From: Trametes villosa
Lineage: Eukaryota; Basidiomycota; Agaricomycetes; Polyporales; Polyporaceae
Assembly: GCA_002964805.2 (NCBI GenBank)
Contig: PUDQ02000001.1
Location: forward strand, 124,001-188,000
Length of the DNA: 64,000 nucleotides
Reading direction: 5' to 3'
Shown: positions 11,617 through 23,248 of the stretch, in pieces
Layout: each line of letters starts with the position of its first letter
Numbering within the stretch: the stretch's first letter is position 1
The notes under the pieces: model-generated
Seen by the model: the letters and a program-made list of their open reading frames with translations, nothing else
Databases searched by the model: none
Told to the model about the DNA's origin: nothing
Made by a program: the position numbers and the translations under genes

Positions 11617-14600
11617 CTATGAATCCCGATCTAACCCGTGCTCCTTCATCAACGCCTCCAACTGCTCCGTCACCGTCAGCGGCATCTTCCTCCGCTTCGC
11701 CGCCTGCGAGCGTGAGTCCTCAGCGTCCACATCCACGACCATCTCTTCGTCCGCCGCTCCGGCACCCCCTTGCTGTCTCTTCCGTTTTCGTGCGAGGAAT
11801 GCGAGGTATTTCAGACTATGGCGCGGGGGCGGCACGTGCACGAGGTCCACTGGAGGCGCGGCGAACCACAGAACCTCGTTCGTCTCTGGGTCGCGGTCGA
11901 AATGCCGCGCTGAAATAAACAATGAGCACACGCTTTTCTAGTATATATTTGAACACACATACCGGTCTCTGGATGGAGCTCCTCAACCGTAGCGTTGTTT
12001 AATGCGGACACCCCACCAGCGGCCGCGTATATCGAGCGATCCTCGAGGGGCGGTATATGCTGGGCATACTGCGTCTGCGCCGGATACGCATACGCCGTGC
12101 TCGCCACGTGCTGCACGGCTGGCTGGCTCGTCGAGCTCGTCGCCTTCGCCGACCCCGCACGCTCCGCCTCCGCCTTCGCCGCCGCCTTCCTCTGCAGCCT
12201 CTTCCTCGTCCCTGCCGCCACACCCCCCACCGCTCCAGCCGCAGCCACCTCCGCCTTCTCGCCCTCCTTGTTCTCCGGGGCGTCCACAATCCCGCCCGGG
12301 GCCCTGATCTTCGCCGCGCCGAGGAACGGGCTGGGATGCGCGCGCGGCACGACGGGGCGCTCGAACGGGTAGATCGGCATGAACTCCTCCTTCTTGCGCA
12401 CCTCCTCGGGGATGCACGAGTTCCAGTTCTTGATCTTCACGAACACGCGGTCGCGGTCGTTGTAGCGCGAGTCGCACACGTACAGCGGCCAGCCCGGGTG
12501 CCAGAACGGCGCGCGCGGGCGCCCGCGCAGGTGCCGCGCCGTGAACTGGCACGCGACCTTCTCGATGATGTCTTCGATGGGGTGGTCGGCGAAGTGACCT
12601 GTGTTCGGGGACGTTAGTATAGGTTGTAGGACATAGGTGAGGGAAGGCGTACTCGTCTTGAACACCTCTTTCTCCCAGAATTGCCGACTGGCGGGATGGA
12701 ATGTCTGGCAACAACTAGATTCAGTGACGAGCACCTCTGAGAGCGACGTTAACGTACCTGCTCTGGCCGGTAATACCAGCTCACGCTGACACCAAGCTGC
12801 CCTTTCTTCTGGCTACATGATATTCAGTAAAACAGCGTGGAAGGAGTGTGAAGAGACACTCACTTCTCCTGAGAAAGGAAACACTTGAAGACCTGACCGA
12901 CTATTGGTCTGCTCGGGTCGTCCGGATTACTGAGGTGCAACCAGTCAGCCAACCGAATCGTCCACCCCTTGTATTGTATCTCGTCGATAATCTTCCTGTC
13001 CTTGACCGACACCCGGAACGTCGTGACCTTATTGTCGCTCTCCACCGTATCGTGCAGCGGCTTCGCGTTTCCCGGGCCCGCCGGCAGCGCCGCAAACCGC
13101 GTCGCGGACGTGTACGGTGGCTGTGGCGGATTCGCCGACGTGAGGGCCTGGTACAGCCGCTGTCGCAAACCACCAGGCGTCAGCGGGCGGCGCAACAGCA
13201 CGAACAACTCCACAACACGCGCGGCCGGGGACGCACCTGCAGCACGAGCACGTTCCCGTACGGCTCGGTCCCGATCTCATACCACCGCCGCGCCTTCAGG
13301 AACAGCTGCGCCATCTCCCGGTCGAACGCCTTCGCCGTCTCATAGTACTTCATGCGCGCCCGGCTCTACAGTTCAGCGTCCAGCGTCAGCCGCCGGCTCG
13401 GGTCCTGAATGCAGAGCACGAAGCGTTCACCTCCACCAGCCGCAGCGATAGCGGGACCTGTGTGAGAAGAGCCGTCAGCGCCCCGCGGGCCGCAGATGCA
13501 GAGAGACGGCCGCACATTGAAGGACAGGTCTGGAATGGTCGTCTCCTCCGGCACGGCTTCTAGGCTCGCTGCGAGGCGGTTCCCGCTGCGCAGGCTTCAA
13601 TACGCGAAGGCGCCCCTGCGAGCACCGGGCGGACGGAACGCACCTCTCGTCCCTATACTTGGAGATCGTGACGACGATGTCCACCATGCGGTCCTGTCAT
13701 ATGTGAGTCGCGGGCCGGGGCGCGCCAGAAATGAGTCCGGCACGGGGAAGCTCACCGCGTCCAGTTCCTCTGCCCAACCGACGTCCGCGAGCCCCTCCCA
13801 TCTCGGCAGGCCCTTCTCGAGCTGTCGCACGATCTCGTCGCTCTCCCCATCGCGGGCACCGTCGTGCCCAACAGCCTCAGGCTCCGGCGTCCCATCGATG
13901 TCCACGTCGATCTCGGGCGACGCGGCACGCTCAGGAGACTTCGCGGCAGCCGCCTCTGCCGGCTGCGCCGAGCCCCGGGGCGTGGGGTCCTGCTTCATGG
14001 GCGGGGGCGCCGCGGGGGCTTTGGATGAAGCCTTCTGGGCGGGAGTTGCGGTTTGGGACTTGGACGCGGCCTGGGGCGCTGCGGCACGTTCGGACTGGTC
14101 TTTCTTGGCGTGCACTTTCTGCGCAGACGAGGAGGGGGCCGATGTAGGGGGTGCGGGAAGCACGGAGCGCTGTCTCCATTCGCTTTCGAGGATTCCCTAG
14201 ACAGCGCTGCGTTCGCACCAGGGGTAGGCACGAAGAGGGTCATTACTCACCTTAAGTGTTGTAGCGTCCTTCGCTATCTGGCTCCCGGGCTCGTTGTAGT
14301 AGAGCGCATTAAGGAACACGAGCTGGAGGTCCTGGAACGCGTCGAGCGGATCTTTGTATTTGTTTTGGGCAAGGGTAGACTTCACGCCGTTGATGCAACG
14401 AGGCTGGGGTATGACCTATGTTATGAACGCGTCAATTGGTGGCGCATTAGATTGGGCGGCGAAAGAGACGCGCCTCGTAGTACTCCGGCCAAGACTCCTT
14501 GTTGACTAGATCCATGAACATGTCCGCCAGTCGGCGCTTGACGCGGCGACTGGTGGCGCTCGTCAGCGCGCGCACGACCTCCTCAATCGCAGTTTTCTGC

Positions 14601-14617
14601 GCGGCAGACACAGGCAT
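11617..14617 (-). CDS. rsc1: RSC chromatin-remodelling subunit with bromodomains and BAH domain
   Basis: This is a 785-residue nuclear protein of the Rsc1/Rsc2 (polybromo) type, which reads acetylated histones for the RSC remodeller. Exons: 14617-14474, 14415-14251, 14196-13756, 13693-13644, 13585-13516, 13457-13431, 13365-13237, 13159-12864, 12812-12758, 12704-12653, 12598-11963, 11909-11617. Bromodomain 1 occupies about residues 5-105 (SWPEYYEVIPQPRCINGV, then LNALYYNEPGS). A low-complexity linker follows. A second, eroded bromodomain spans about 250-345 and lacks the usual YPxYY motif (it reads TTIPDLSFNVPLSL). The BAH domain (about 370-520) contains GWTIRLADWLHLSNP, SWYYRPEQTFHPA and HFADHPIEDIIEKVACQF. 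Intron 1 begins GC (gcgcgt) and ends AG. An in-frame TAG at about 13367-13369 lies inside intron 6, so it is not a disruption. The symbol follows the yeast genes and is by similarity only. Confidence 0.9.
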
Positions 14618-16876
14618 CGTAGGAGGCGAGAGAGCGCGTGCAAGGACGCGACGAGGAGCAGGAGATGGGTGCAGCCACAGCGAGAGACTCAGAGGGAGGC
14701 CCGAAACATTGGGCTGCTCGGCATTTGCCGCGGCTGGTGCCACGTGGGCGTGGTTCTCACAAATATGGACCTACACGGACGCGCGATCACTTTAATCGCC
14801 AACCGCCATCCAAAAGTTTGGCTAGAGTCTCTCGCAGACATCGTCTTGCCTGGTGCCCACCAAGGGGCTTTACCTTGTGCTGCACGCAGTATGAGACTGA
14901 ATTAAGCCCTCCCTTCCGTTCCCCGGAGTGCGAAAGGTGCGGCAGTCGGAGGTTCCCTCCCATACGCGGCGCAAGCGACCGCAACGCATCGTGCGCTATT
15001 GAGTGGAAGGAAGGCGCGCCTGGCCAGCCGACGCTTGGGACGTGAGTGCATTCCTCCAAGTCCCTGTCCCTCGCTCCCCCACCATTCCTGCGCTGGCCAG
15101 ATCCCTCTTGCAGCGGGACATGCACGCTGAATCTCGGGACGCTTGCCGCACAGATTTGTTTGCTGTCCAACGCAATCTTCCCGTCCGACTTGCCGCAGAC
15201 GAATGCGCGGAGAGCGCTGCCGGATTAGAGGAGGAGATGCGGCGGCATGGTGGCGTTCGCGGGCGTCGGCCACTATACGTCGCGCCGGATGCGAGTTACC
15301 GGACACGAACCGGCATTCTGACTCTGACAGGAACAACGCCTAGCTCGCCGACTCCTCGACTCCGCGGAGGCGAGTGCGCGAGGGAATGCCTCCGCCCGCT
15401 ACCGGAGGTAGATGCTCGGAAGGCCCCTCATACGCCAGCCAGCCACAGCGCCAGCCGCTGCTTCTCGCGAGGTAAGTCAGGCGCACTCCCATACGAGCTC
15501 GTTCGGGAAGCGGTGTGTGCATGCACGGCGATGCTGATGCCGTTTGACGTACAGGCAATGTTGCATGGTGGCCCGCGATCGAGGGCTTGGAGCGCGATAG
15601 ATCCTGTGGGCATCGGAGACGAACTGTCGCCAACCGCCATCTGCGAGCTCTCCAATCTCGTCCCCCGACCGCTTCTCTCCCCTTTCCGCCATATTCAATC
15701 TCGGCGGGCGGTCGGAGCGATCTTTCGTTCATCTCCCATCTGCGCCTGAACGTCTCGTACCTCCTCGGCGGTGGCGCGGCGTGGACATGGAAGCGCGGTC
15801 CCTGCGCGCGCCCATCCACATCCCCTGCGTTTTCATGTGCTCCAGGTGGTCTGGGGAGCGCAGGACGCGCAGTTCTTAGCAGCTCAACAGTGTGCATGGG
15901 CGTCAGATCTGGATGCTGCGCGTCGCAACTGTTAATAAAATATTGCGCGCTGGGCGCCTATGGGCTGCATGCGGGAACGACGAGCAGATGCGCGACTCGC
16001 GAGCGACGACCACTGAATTCAAGCTTCGTGCGCGACCCTGGGCCGGGGTGCATCTTTGACCGCGAATGTTTCAAGCTAGGCTTCGAGCCGGGTATGGTAG
16101 AGTCACGTAATGTGTGCGTATCTGTCGGTGTTTCGGGCTTGCCCTCTTGCGTCGTCCGCTGATGGATCGTCGGCTGCAGAGGGGCTGAGCTGCCACGATG
16201 TCTTCTGGTCATGCGTCCGTGCCTGTCTGCCTGCTTGCACAGACCAGACCGAGCCGCGCGCGCGGGGGCTGCCTGCCCTCGGCTCGATATGGCCAGGCAG
16301 GCCAATCTGCGGCGGACGGAGCAAGGTTTGGGCGTCATGTCCCGTTCGCTGCGACATCCGTATGAACCCGCTGACCGTGCTGCGCGCCCACGATGGGCAG
16401 CGACGGCACGAATGCTCGGTGCAGCCGTTGGCCAACAATAGGACGCGCGACGGCGCGCGTTATCAGCGCGTCTGTCGCGGTGCGGGTGCGCGGGCAGGCG
16501 CGACCCGGGGGAGCGTTACTCGGGCAGGATGCTCGAGATTTGAATGGCCGGGATGGATCTGGAGCGGGGGGCATGCAGGCTGCGCGCGAGCGAGCGAGCT
16601 TGCGAACGAGCGCCGTGGACTGGATTGACGACCGCCTCGATCTCCGTCTCCCTGCATACCGCGAGCGGATTGAGGTACGGCACCTCATTGCTGACAACGT
16701 GGGTGTGCTTCCTCGAATTCAAAATCGTGCGCCGTTGGGTGGGAGCGATATATAACCCGCTTACCCCTAGCACCCGCCCGCGCACCACGAGCCTCAGCCG
16801 ATCTCCCAGTCTCTTCTCATTCCGCTTCAGCCCAGTCCAGCGTCCGCCAGCGTGAGCGCTCGCCCTCGCCCCCGAC
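14618..16876. other. Gene-free stretch between the RSC gene and the C2H2 gene
   Basis: This is a 2.26 kb divergent region without a convincing gene. Frames are short or arginine-rich. It must hold the RSC-gene promoter at the left and the zinc-finger promoter at the right, where a TATA box is visible. A possible long untranslated leader or regulatory RNA cannot be excluded. Confidence 0.5.
16748..16755 (+). promoter_or_regulatory. TATA box of the C2H2 gene
   Basis: atatataa lies 121 bases before the ATG at 16877, followed by a pyrimidine-rich leader (tctcccagtctcttctcatt). This fits a TATA promoter with a leader of roughly 90 bases. Confidence 0.6.
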
Positions 16877-18330
16877 ATGCACAACGTCCCCTCCCCACCC
16901 GCGTACCTGTTCAAAACGCCACAAGCACCATCCCATGCGCACTACACGCCCCTCGCCTTCTCCCTCGGATTCCCGCCGCATGATCATGCGCTGTTCCTCC
17001 ACCAGCGGCCGGCCAGCTACGCCCCCGCGCCGGGCGCTGTCGCTCGAAGTGGCTACCCGTATGCCCCCTCGTCCGCCTTGGCCCCACACGAGCACTACCC
17101 GGGCTCCCCGCCCGTGCCCCGCGCGTATCACCATAAAGCCCCACCGCTGAGCGCACTCACCGAGCCAGAACCAGACGAACTCGCGCCCACTACTAGTACC
17201 ACCATCATGGCGATCTCTCTGCCCTACGCCAGCCGCGCCCCGCACGCCTCCTCGTCCGACAGCGGCGCCTCGCACCGCGGCGGGACGGGCAGCGGCTCAG
17301 ACGGCGGACGCGACCCCACGCCGCCTGGCGAGGACCAGCAGCGGGCAAAGGACGCGAAAAAGAAGATACACCACTGCTGGATGTGCCACAAGTCCTTCGA
17401 TCGGTGCGTGGCGCCCTTGCGCGTCCCTCGCTCTGCGGGAGAACACGCTCGCTGACCGCTCTCCGCTCCTGCACAGGCCCAGTACGCTGAAGAAGGTGAG
17501 CACCACGACCACGCCCGCGCGGCGCCCCCGCACCCGCACGCCCGGCTGGCTGGCGAGAGTCGCTGATTGGCCGCTTTTGCAGCATCTTCTCGTTCACACT
17601 GGCGAGAAAGGTACGCGTCCTCCCCCTGCTGGCCGGCGCCTGCGATGCTGACGGCGCTTGCCCCCCAGCCTTCGCGTGCGAGAGCTGCGGGAGACGGTTT
17701 GGCGTCGCTTCCAATCTTAACCGCCATGCGAAGACCTGCCGCGCTGCCAACCCCGGGCCCTCCGGCACGCCCGCTGCGGGCAGCACCTCCCCCGCTGCCT
17801 CCTCCTCGCAGCCCGCAGCCGCGAGCCCCAGTACATCTAGCGACGCGGCGAGTGCTGCTGCACTCCCACTCGCCTCGACCTCAGCCTCCGCCGTCCCCGT
17901 AGCCCCCGTCTCCCCCGCGACCACGCCCGCGGAGACCCCCGCCCTCACCTCCGCCCCCCGCCGCTCCACGCGCAAACGCAAGGCGACGCCCGCCGAAGAG
18001 GCCAGCACGCCGTCGGAGATGTCCCCCGCGGCCGAGCGCCAGGCGCGGTCCCGCAAGCGCGCGCGGCGCGCGCCGTCGCCGTCGCTCTGGGTGCCGGACA
18101 GCCTCAAGGCGTTCGACCTCACGCCGCTCGCGAAGGGCACGCCTGTGCCGCTCCCGCCCGTGCGCCCGTTCCAGGAGAACAGCCAGCTGATCGAGGAGCG
18201 CGACTCGTTCGACGAGAACGCGTCCGCGAACCCGTACCACCCCCGCGGCTGGAAGGGCAGGCTCCCCGGCCCCGGCCTCATGGGCACGAACGTCGCGAAC
18301 AGGAGCGGCGGGCAGCTCCTGATCTTCTGA
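16877..18330 (+). CDS. C2H2 zinc-finger transcription factor
   Basis: This is a 411-residue nuclear regulator with two adjacent C2H2 fingers. Exons: 16877-17403, 17477-17495, 17583-17610, 17669-18330. Finger 1 starts CWMCHKSFDRPSTLKKHLLVH and runs through TGEKA into finger 2, CESCGRRFGVASNLNRHAKTC, at about residues 168-220. The first finger and its linker are cut by three introns, with exons of 19 and 28 nt. The N-terminal 165 residues are Pro/Ser/His-rich and disordered. After the fingers comes a Ser/Ala/Pro tract with a basic cluster RSTRKRKAT and SRKRARRAPS (likely nuclear localisation). The C-terminus is a short conserved-looking block, from SLWVPDSLKAFDLTPL to NPYHPRGW. Related two-finger proteins occur throughout Agaricomycetes. 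The target genes are unknown to me. Confidence 0.9.
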
Positions 18331-18853
18331 GCGCGTGCTCGTGCCCGCCGGCGCGCGCGCGCCCTCACCTCGCCTCGCCTCGCCTCGCCTCGCCTCGCGA
18401 CGCGACGGGCTCCCGCTATGGGCATGGCGAGCATGCATGGGGGACGGATCCTGCCGCAGCACCGCGAACGACGCAACCTCCTATTCGCTTCGGCCACCCA
18501 GCGCACTATCGCGCTCGGTCGGCATTTTTCACCCCTCGGACTGCTCTTTCTCTTCGGGTTCCGTGCGCCATCTTATACCAATCTCGCCGCGCTATTGCTA
18601 TATGTAGGCCGAATACCTCGCGCTCTTCTCTTGTACTTATCAATATCTCCACTGTATATTGCCCCCCGTACGCTCCCCACCTAATATGCCTCCTCAAGCA
18701 CTGGAACAGTGCTTTCTCATCAGGATACTGTATGCCGCCAGGCGGCGGGACTCGCAACGGACAAGTCGAGTATCTGTCACCCGGCTCCAAAGGATACAAT
18801 ACGCATCTACTTGTACTACGCTACACTGTCACCATACGAACATACACATCTCC
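18331..18853. other. Convergent 3' region between the C2H2 and hydrolase genes
   Basis: 523 bases receiving the 3' ends of both flanking genes. It includes a pentanucleotide repeat at 18368-18397 just after the zinc-finger stop. Several TATA-like stretches on either strand (for example tatatt near 18656) are probably polyadenylation-type AT-rich signals. Confidence 0.5.
18368..18397. repeat. CCTCG pentanucleotide microsatellite
   Basis: Six uninterrupted copies of CCTCG, followed by degenerate cgcgacgcgac. It lies 38 bases after the zinc-finger stop codon and so probably in its 3' UTR. Confidence 0.9.
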
Positions 18854-21800
18854 CTACTTGCGATACTTGCTAAACAGCTTCGATCCCGCTTCATGTACCA
18901 TCGCCACGAGACGTCAGCACCCGCAATGCATGATCAGAACAGGACGTCCACTTACAGCTCGCCAGATTCTGCAGCTGCGTCTTCGCGCCCTGCCCCGCCA
19001 CGTTCCCCACTAGGTTGAATGCACTCCCCAGCGGCCCGGACGACAGCGCAGGACCCTGCCCGCCCTGTCCACTGCCCGAGTACCCCGACGCGGGGTGGCT
19101 CGGCGGCCGCGCATGCGTCGGCGGCGGGGGAGGGGGAGCGAGCGGAGCGCCCTGCGCCCCCGGGCCCCCGCCTGCATAATACGCGCCCTCCGGCGCGGCC
19201 GGGTGGTAGTAGTCGCCCGCGCCCGCGGCGCTGCCGTAAGGACCTGCCAAGATCGACGTGCAGGGTCAGCTCGGGCACTCTCGCAGCGGGCCTTGCGCGC
19301 TGATTCGCCCACAAGCTAGCAGGAAGAGGGTTCGGCACGTACGTGGTGGCGCGGGCGGCGCAGAGCCAGAACCTGCGTACGAGTCCAGTCCTGCTCCTGG
19401 GCCGGCCGGGAAGAGGGGCGCGTGCGGGCTGCCCTGGCCCGCGCTGGCGTACGGCGACGGCGGCGGGTAGGGCGAGTGCGCGGGCGGGGGCGCGCAGAAC
19501 GCGTTATCTTGCCCGTGGAGCTGGGCTTCTGGGAACGCGAATCCGCCCACGCCGCCGTTGTACGGCGGCTCACTTGGAGCGGGTCCGTAGCTATAAGGCG
19601 ACGGGGGCCCCGGCGGCGGACGCGGGTGGTGCGACATCGACGGGCGCGGCCTCAGGGGCGGCGGCGGCGGGCTTGCAGGCGGGTAGCCCGGGGCGTACCC
19701 AGGGTTGTACCCAGGCCCGTACTCTGACGCGAACTGTGGTTCGCCGTGCTGGTGGTGCTCCTGCGGAGGGTACGGTGAGGAATGGTGGCTTTGGGGCTGC
19801 GGGAGGCCCCACTCGGGCGGCGGCCACGCTGCCTGCGCCCACGGCCCTGGGGGACCGCTCGGCGGCGAAGGGGATGGGAAGAGGCTCGGCGCGCCGTATG
19901 CCGGTCCTGGTCCTGGCGGGGGATATGCCAATGGCGCGGACGCCGAGTGCGACGACGTGTGCGAGTGGTGTGAGTGGTGCGAGAGGGCCGGCGATATCGG
20001 GCGAGGTGACGGGGAATGCGAGTGCCGTCCATACGAGGAATGGTCTGCGGGCGGTGACTGGGGCGGGGAGGACACAGACAGGCTGCTGAAACGTTGTAGG
20101 GCGGGAATATCCTGCGACGAAGACGGGTGCGGCTCCGAGAGCGGAGGCGAGGCTTGAAAGCTTTGGGGTCTGGAGCCGCTAGGTACCGGTGGGGGCGCCG
20201 GACGCGTCGACACTGGCGGTGGAGGCGGGCCTTGGGGCTGCGAGGAGCTCTGAAGCGTGGGTCTACGCTCGACAGGCACAGGGGGCGGACCGCCGGCGCC
20301 CGCAGGGGGGACGACAGGCTGCGACTCCTCATCTTCTAGGCTATAGGGCGGCGGGGGAGGCTCGTCCGTATCCTGCTTGCCTTTCGTTAGCTTCTCCCAC
20401 TCCTCCCACGTCTCACCCTTATCGCCGCCCCCGCTAGGTCCAGCAGTGCCCGCCCCCGAACTCTCTTCGTACCGCGGGCGCGTGGCCCAGTAGTCCTGCA
20501 GCTCCTTCGACGGGAACGTCTCATGGATCATGCGCTCGCCCCGCAGGCCCTCCGCTGCGAAGCCGCATATGCGCATGTACCTGCAACGGCGGTCAGCGCG
20601 ACATACACGGCGCAGTCACGGGCTCTCTCTGACCAGTCTGGGGGCAGATCGAAGCCGTCCTCGTCCAACGCCATGAAGCGGTGGGTCTCGAGCACCGGCA
20701 ACTGCCGCTTGTGCGCCACGACTGGCATGAATGCCGTACCCTCGTCGTACCTGCGCAGCGTGTCAGCAAAGGCTCCCCTGCGCCGGACGGGGAGGGAGGA
20801 TGCCGCGTACTCGTCCCACATCGCGCCGTAGATTGTACGTACGCCGTGGCGCTTCGCGTTGACGAGCTGGCGCCACATGAAGTGCCCGCCCTTGCGGGGG
20901 GCATCGTTCCATCCCCATTTGCCCTCGGAGAGGTTGTGCCCCTAACGCGACTATCAGCTCGGCGGCAGCAGACGCATGCCCAGCGCAGCTTACCGAGCCG
21001 CCAGGGAAGATCACGGGAATGTAGTCGATCTTCCTCATCGTGCTCCGGCTGTTCTCCCACCGCTCGTTGTGCTGCTTGATGAGCTCCGCGTCGCCCTTGA
21101 TCTTCTCCTGCTCGAACCGGTCCGCGCCCTCCTCGTCGTGGTACCGGCCAATCGTCCACGGCGACAGCGCGTCAAACTCCTCAAGCCACACCTTCAGGAA
21201 CTCAGGGTTGGGGTCGGCGTCCATGACGCTCGTCCGCCAGTGCGCGGGCACGCCCGCCATGATGTACGCGCCCCCAGGGGTGTTGTCGCGGATGAAGCGG
21301 GTCACCGCGCGGACCATCGCAGGGTCGTGGTGCGCGTCGGACATGCCGAAGCCCCAGAGCACGACGACCGCGCGGCCCTGCTCGCGGAGGTACGCGGGGC
21401 TGTCGAGGATCGCCTTGCGGCGGATGAGGTGCACCCAGTCCTGCTCGAGCACGCGCTGGATGCGCTCGGGGGCGACGCCCGACACGTCGTACCTGCCGCG
21501 CCGCGTTGAGCGTCCCATTCGTCATTGCGCGGCGAGTGCGTGTGAGAAGCGTACATGATCGCGAAGACGCGCCCCTCCTTCTCCGCCGCCTCCATGACCC
21601 TATCGCCGACCTCGTCCCGCTGGTCCCGGATCCCGCGGTTGCCCTGCTCGAGGTCGGTCTGCCCGAGGAAGCGCTGCAGGAGCGCGCCGTCGACGCCGTG
21701 TTGCGCCATCCAGTGGAAGTGTCGCTGCACCGTCTTCGGATGGCGCGATGAGAATAGGAACGCTTGCGAGCCGTCCGCGTACTTCAGGCCTGGCGCGGGG

Positions 21801-22036
21801 AACAGCTCCGAGGGCGTGTACTCGGACACATCCGGCCAGAGGTCTGTATTCGGCCGGCCGCCATCGGGGATGGGGTGGTTGAACCAGTGTAGCCAGCCGT
21901 GGTGGCCAGGTCCGACAGGCTCACCGTCCCCTGCGCAGGTAAACCAGCCTTGGTAGCCGACAAGGAACTTATCATGAATCGTAGACGGGTTGGCGCGCTT
22001 CAGTATCTTTCCATCTCCAGAGGTTGAGCTTGCCAT
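18854..22036 (-). CDS. GH71/99-like hydrolase with long proline-rich C-terminal tail
   Basis: This is a 929-residue protein. Exons: 22036-21555, 21492-20994, 20941-20811, 20750-20634, 20580-19343, 19243-18956, 18888-18854. Residues 1 to about 410 form a (beta/alpha)8 hydrolase-type domain. FLVGYQGWFTCAGDG near the N-terminus, WPDVSEY, and VVLWGFGMSD match the family often annotated xylosidase/arabinosidase or GH99-like; the catalytic acids were not assigned. From about residue 430 a tail of roughly 480 residues is rich in Pro, Ser, Tyr and Gly, with PPPPPYSLE, many PPY motifs and the ending GSKLFSKYRK. The ATG at 22036 (MASSTSGDGK) has no signal peptide, so the protein is probably intracellular, unusual for a glycosidase fold. 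A longer frame begins at a TTG upstream and would add a hydrophobic stretch; it is not accepted as a start. PPxY motifs could bind WW-domain ubiquitin ligases (inference). Confidence 0.85.
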
Positions 22037-22622
22037 TGAGTACAGAGCGTTAGTGGCCAGAAACAAGAAGCGTAGCCACAGGAGGTCCAATATGAAGAGT
22101 AGCTCAAGTGAGATTACGCGGTGATAGATGCGTACGATGCCGCGGCGATTGTTATGTGTGCACGCAAGCAGTCAATAAAGCTGGACACAGAGCAGAGTCG
22201 CCGTGAGGGTGAGGTGGTAAGAGAGAGAACATCGTGCTGTGCTGCAGAGGTTGCTCACGTCCCGCTGCGCCGCCGCTCAGGATGCCGAGCGACATAGCCG
22301 GTCCACGTGACTGGAGTAGTACAGCATTTGGGTATAAGCGGTGCTTATATTACGCTCAAACATCATCCTGAAAGCCTCCACGAATGTGCTCTCTTCTCAA
22401 AGATATCGGGCATATGTGGAGGACTCGAGGAGGCCTGAGCGAAAGCAGATAAAGAGACGAATGGCTGTGATTGGCCACTGTCGCGGAGGCGTGATCTGTA
22501 AGAAACGCGTCTACGCGTACACACGCGTAAACAACGCCTCTCCCCAAACCACGTCCTCAACACGCCTCCGCCGCACGCCTCCGCCCCTCTCCCGCCTCTG
22601 TCTCACGCTTTCGACGCGTCAA
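22037..22622. promoter_or_regulatory. Divergent promoter, hydrolase gene and APC11
   Basis: 586 bases between divergent start codons. The part next to APC11 (22530-22620) is CT-rich. No TATA box in the usual place; no coding potential. Confidence 0.5.
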
Positions 22623-23042
22623 ATGAAAGTACACATCAAGAGCTGGCACGGTATCGCGCAATGGCGCTGGGACACGGGCCACAACGACCCGGACGATGAC
22701 GGGGAGGGCGATGTGTGCGGCATCTGCCGTGTAGCCTTCGAGGGTTGCTGCCCGTCTTGTAAGATGCCAGGAGACGACTGTCCATTGAGTGAGTACTGTG
22801 TTTGTCAAGAAACATAGTATAGATGTCTGACAACGCGTCGTACCTCCAGTTTGGGGCGAGTGCACGCATGTCTTCCACATGCACTGCTTACTACAGTGGA
22901 TCGGGACAGCTGCCTCCAAGCAGCAATGCCCGATGGACAGAAGGCCATGGGGTGAGTATCCTACCCATGCTTAGTCAATACAGGCTGACAGGAAGGCGTA
23001 GTGACCGCGGAGAGGAAAGTAGACACCAATAATCCCCGCTAG
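22623..23042 (+). CDS. APC11: Anaphase-promoting complex RING subunit
   Basis: This is a 102-residue RING-H2 subunit that, with the cullin Apc2, recruits E2 enzymes to the APC/C ubiquitin ligase controlling mitosis. Exons: 22623-22788, 22850-22951, 23002-23042. The N-terminus MKVHIKSWHGIAQWRWDTG and the segment CGICRVAFEGCCPSCKMPGD are near-invariant family features. They are followed by CPLIWGECTHVFHMHCLLQW and CPMDRRPW. The last zinc ligand is Asp (CPMD) where animal Apc11 has Cys (CPMC); the related Rbx1 protein also uses Asp there. Start chosen at MKVHIKSW, the family's usual beginning. The final acceptor gcgtag at 22996-23001 was chosen over two nearby AGs because it gives the expected continuation PWVTAERK. 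Convergent with the kinase gene 206 bases downstream. Confidence 0.95.
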
Positions 23043-23248
23043 CGTCACGCTTTCTCGCAGCTGTATCACCAGGACCGTATACCCCGTGTATCTATATCAC
23101 TCTCCCCCGGAACGGTTTAGTCTGCTCGCTCTCACTGCTCTGTTGATTGTGGAATGCCTCAGTGCTAACCCGACCCACGGGTGTGGTCCTCACCGCTGTC
23201 CTCGTACGTCCAGTCTCATTAGTCATCCGTACGAACCGTGGATTGCTC

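Noticed and set aside
13366..13370. In-frame TAG that seems to break the bromodomain gene
   Set aside because: It lies in intron 6 (gtgaac ... ctgtag); splicing there removes it and joins VPLSLRLVE to SRARMKYYET.
22037..22090. N-terminal extension of the GH71/99-like protein with a hydrophobic stretch
   Set aside because: The extension begins at TTG, not ATG. The first in-frame ATG is at 22036, so a signal peptide is not claimed.
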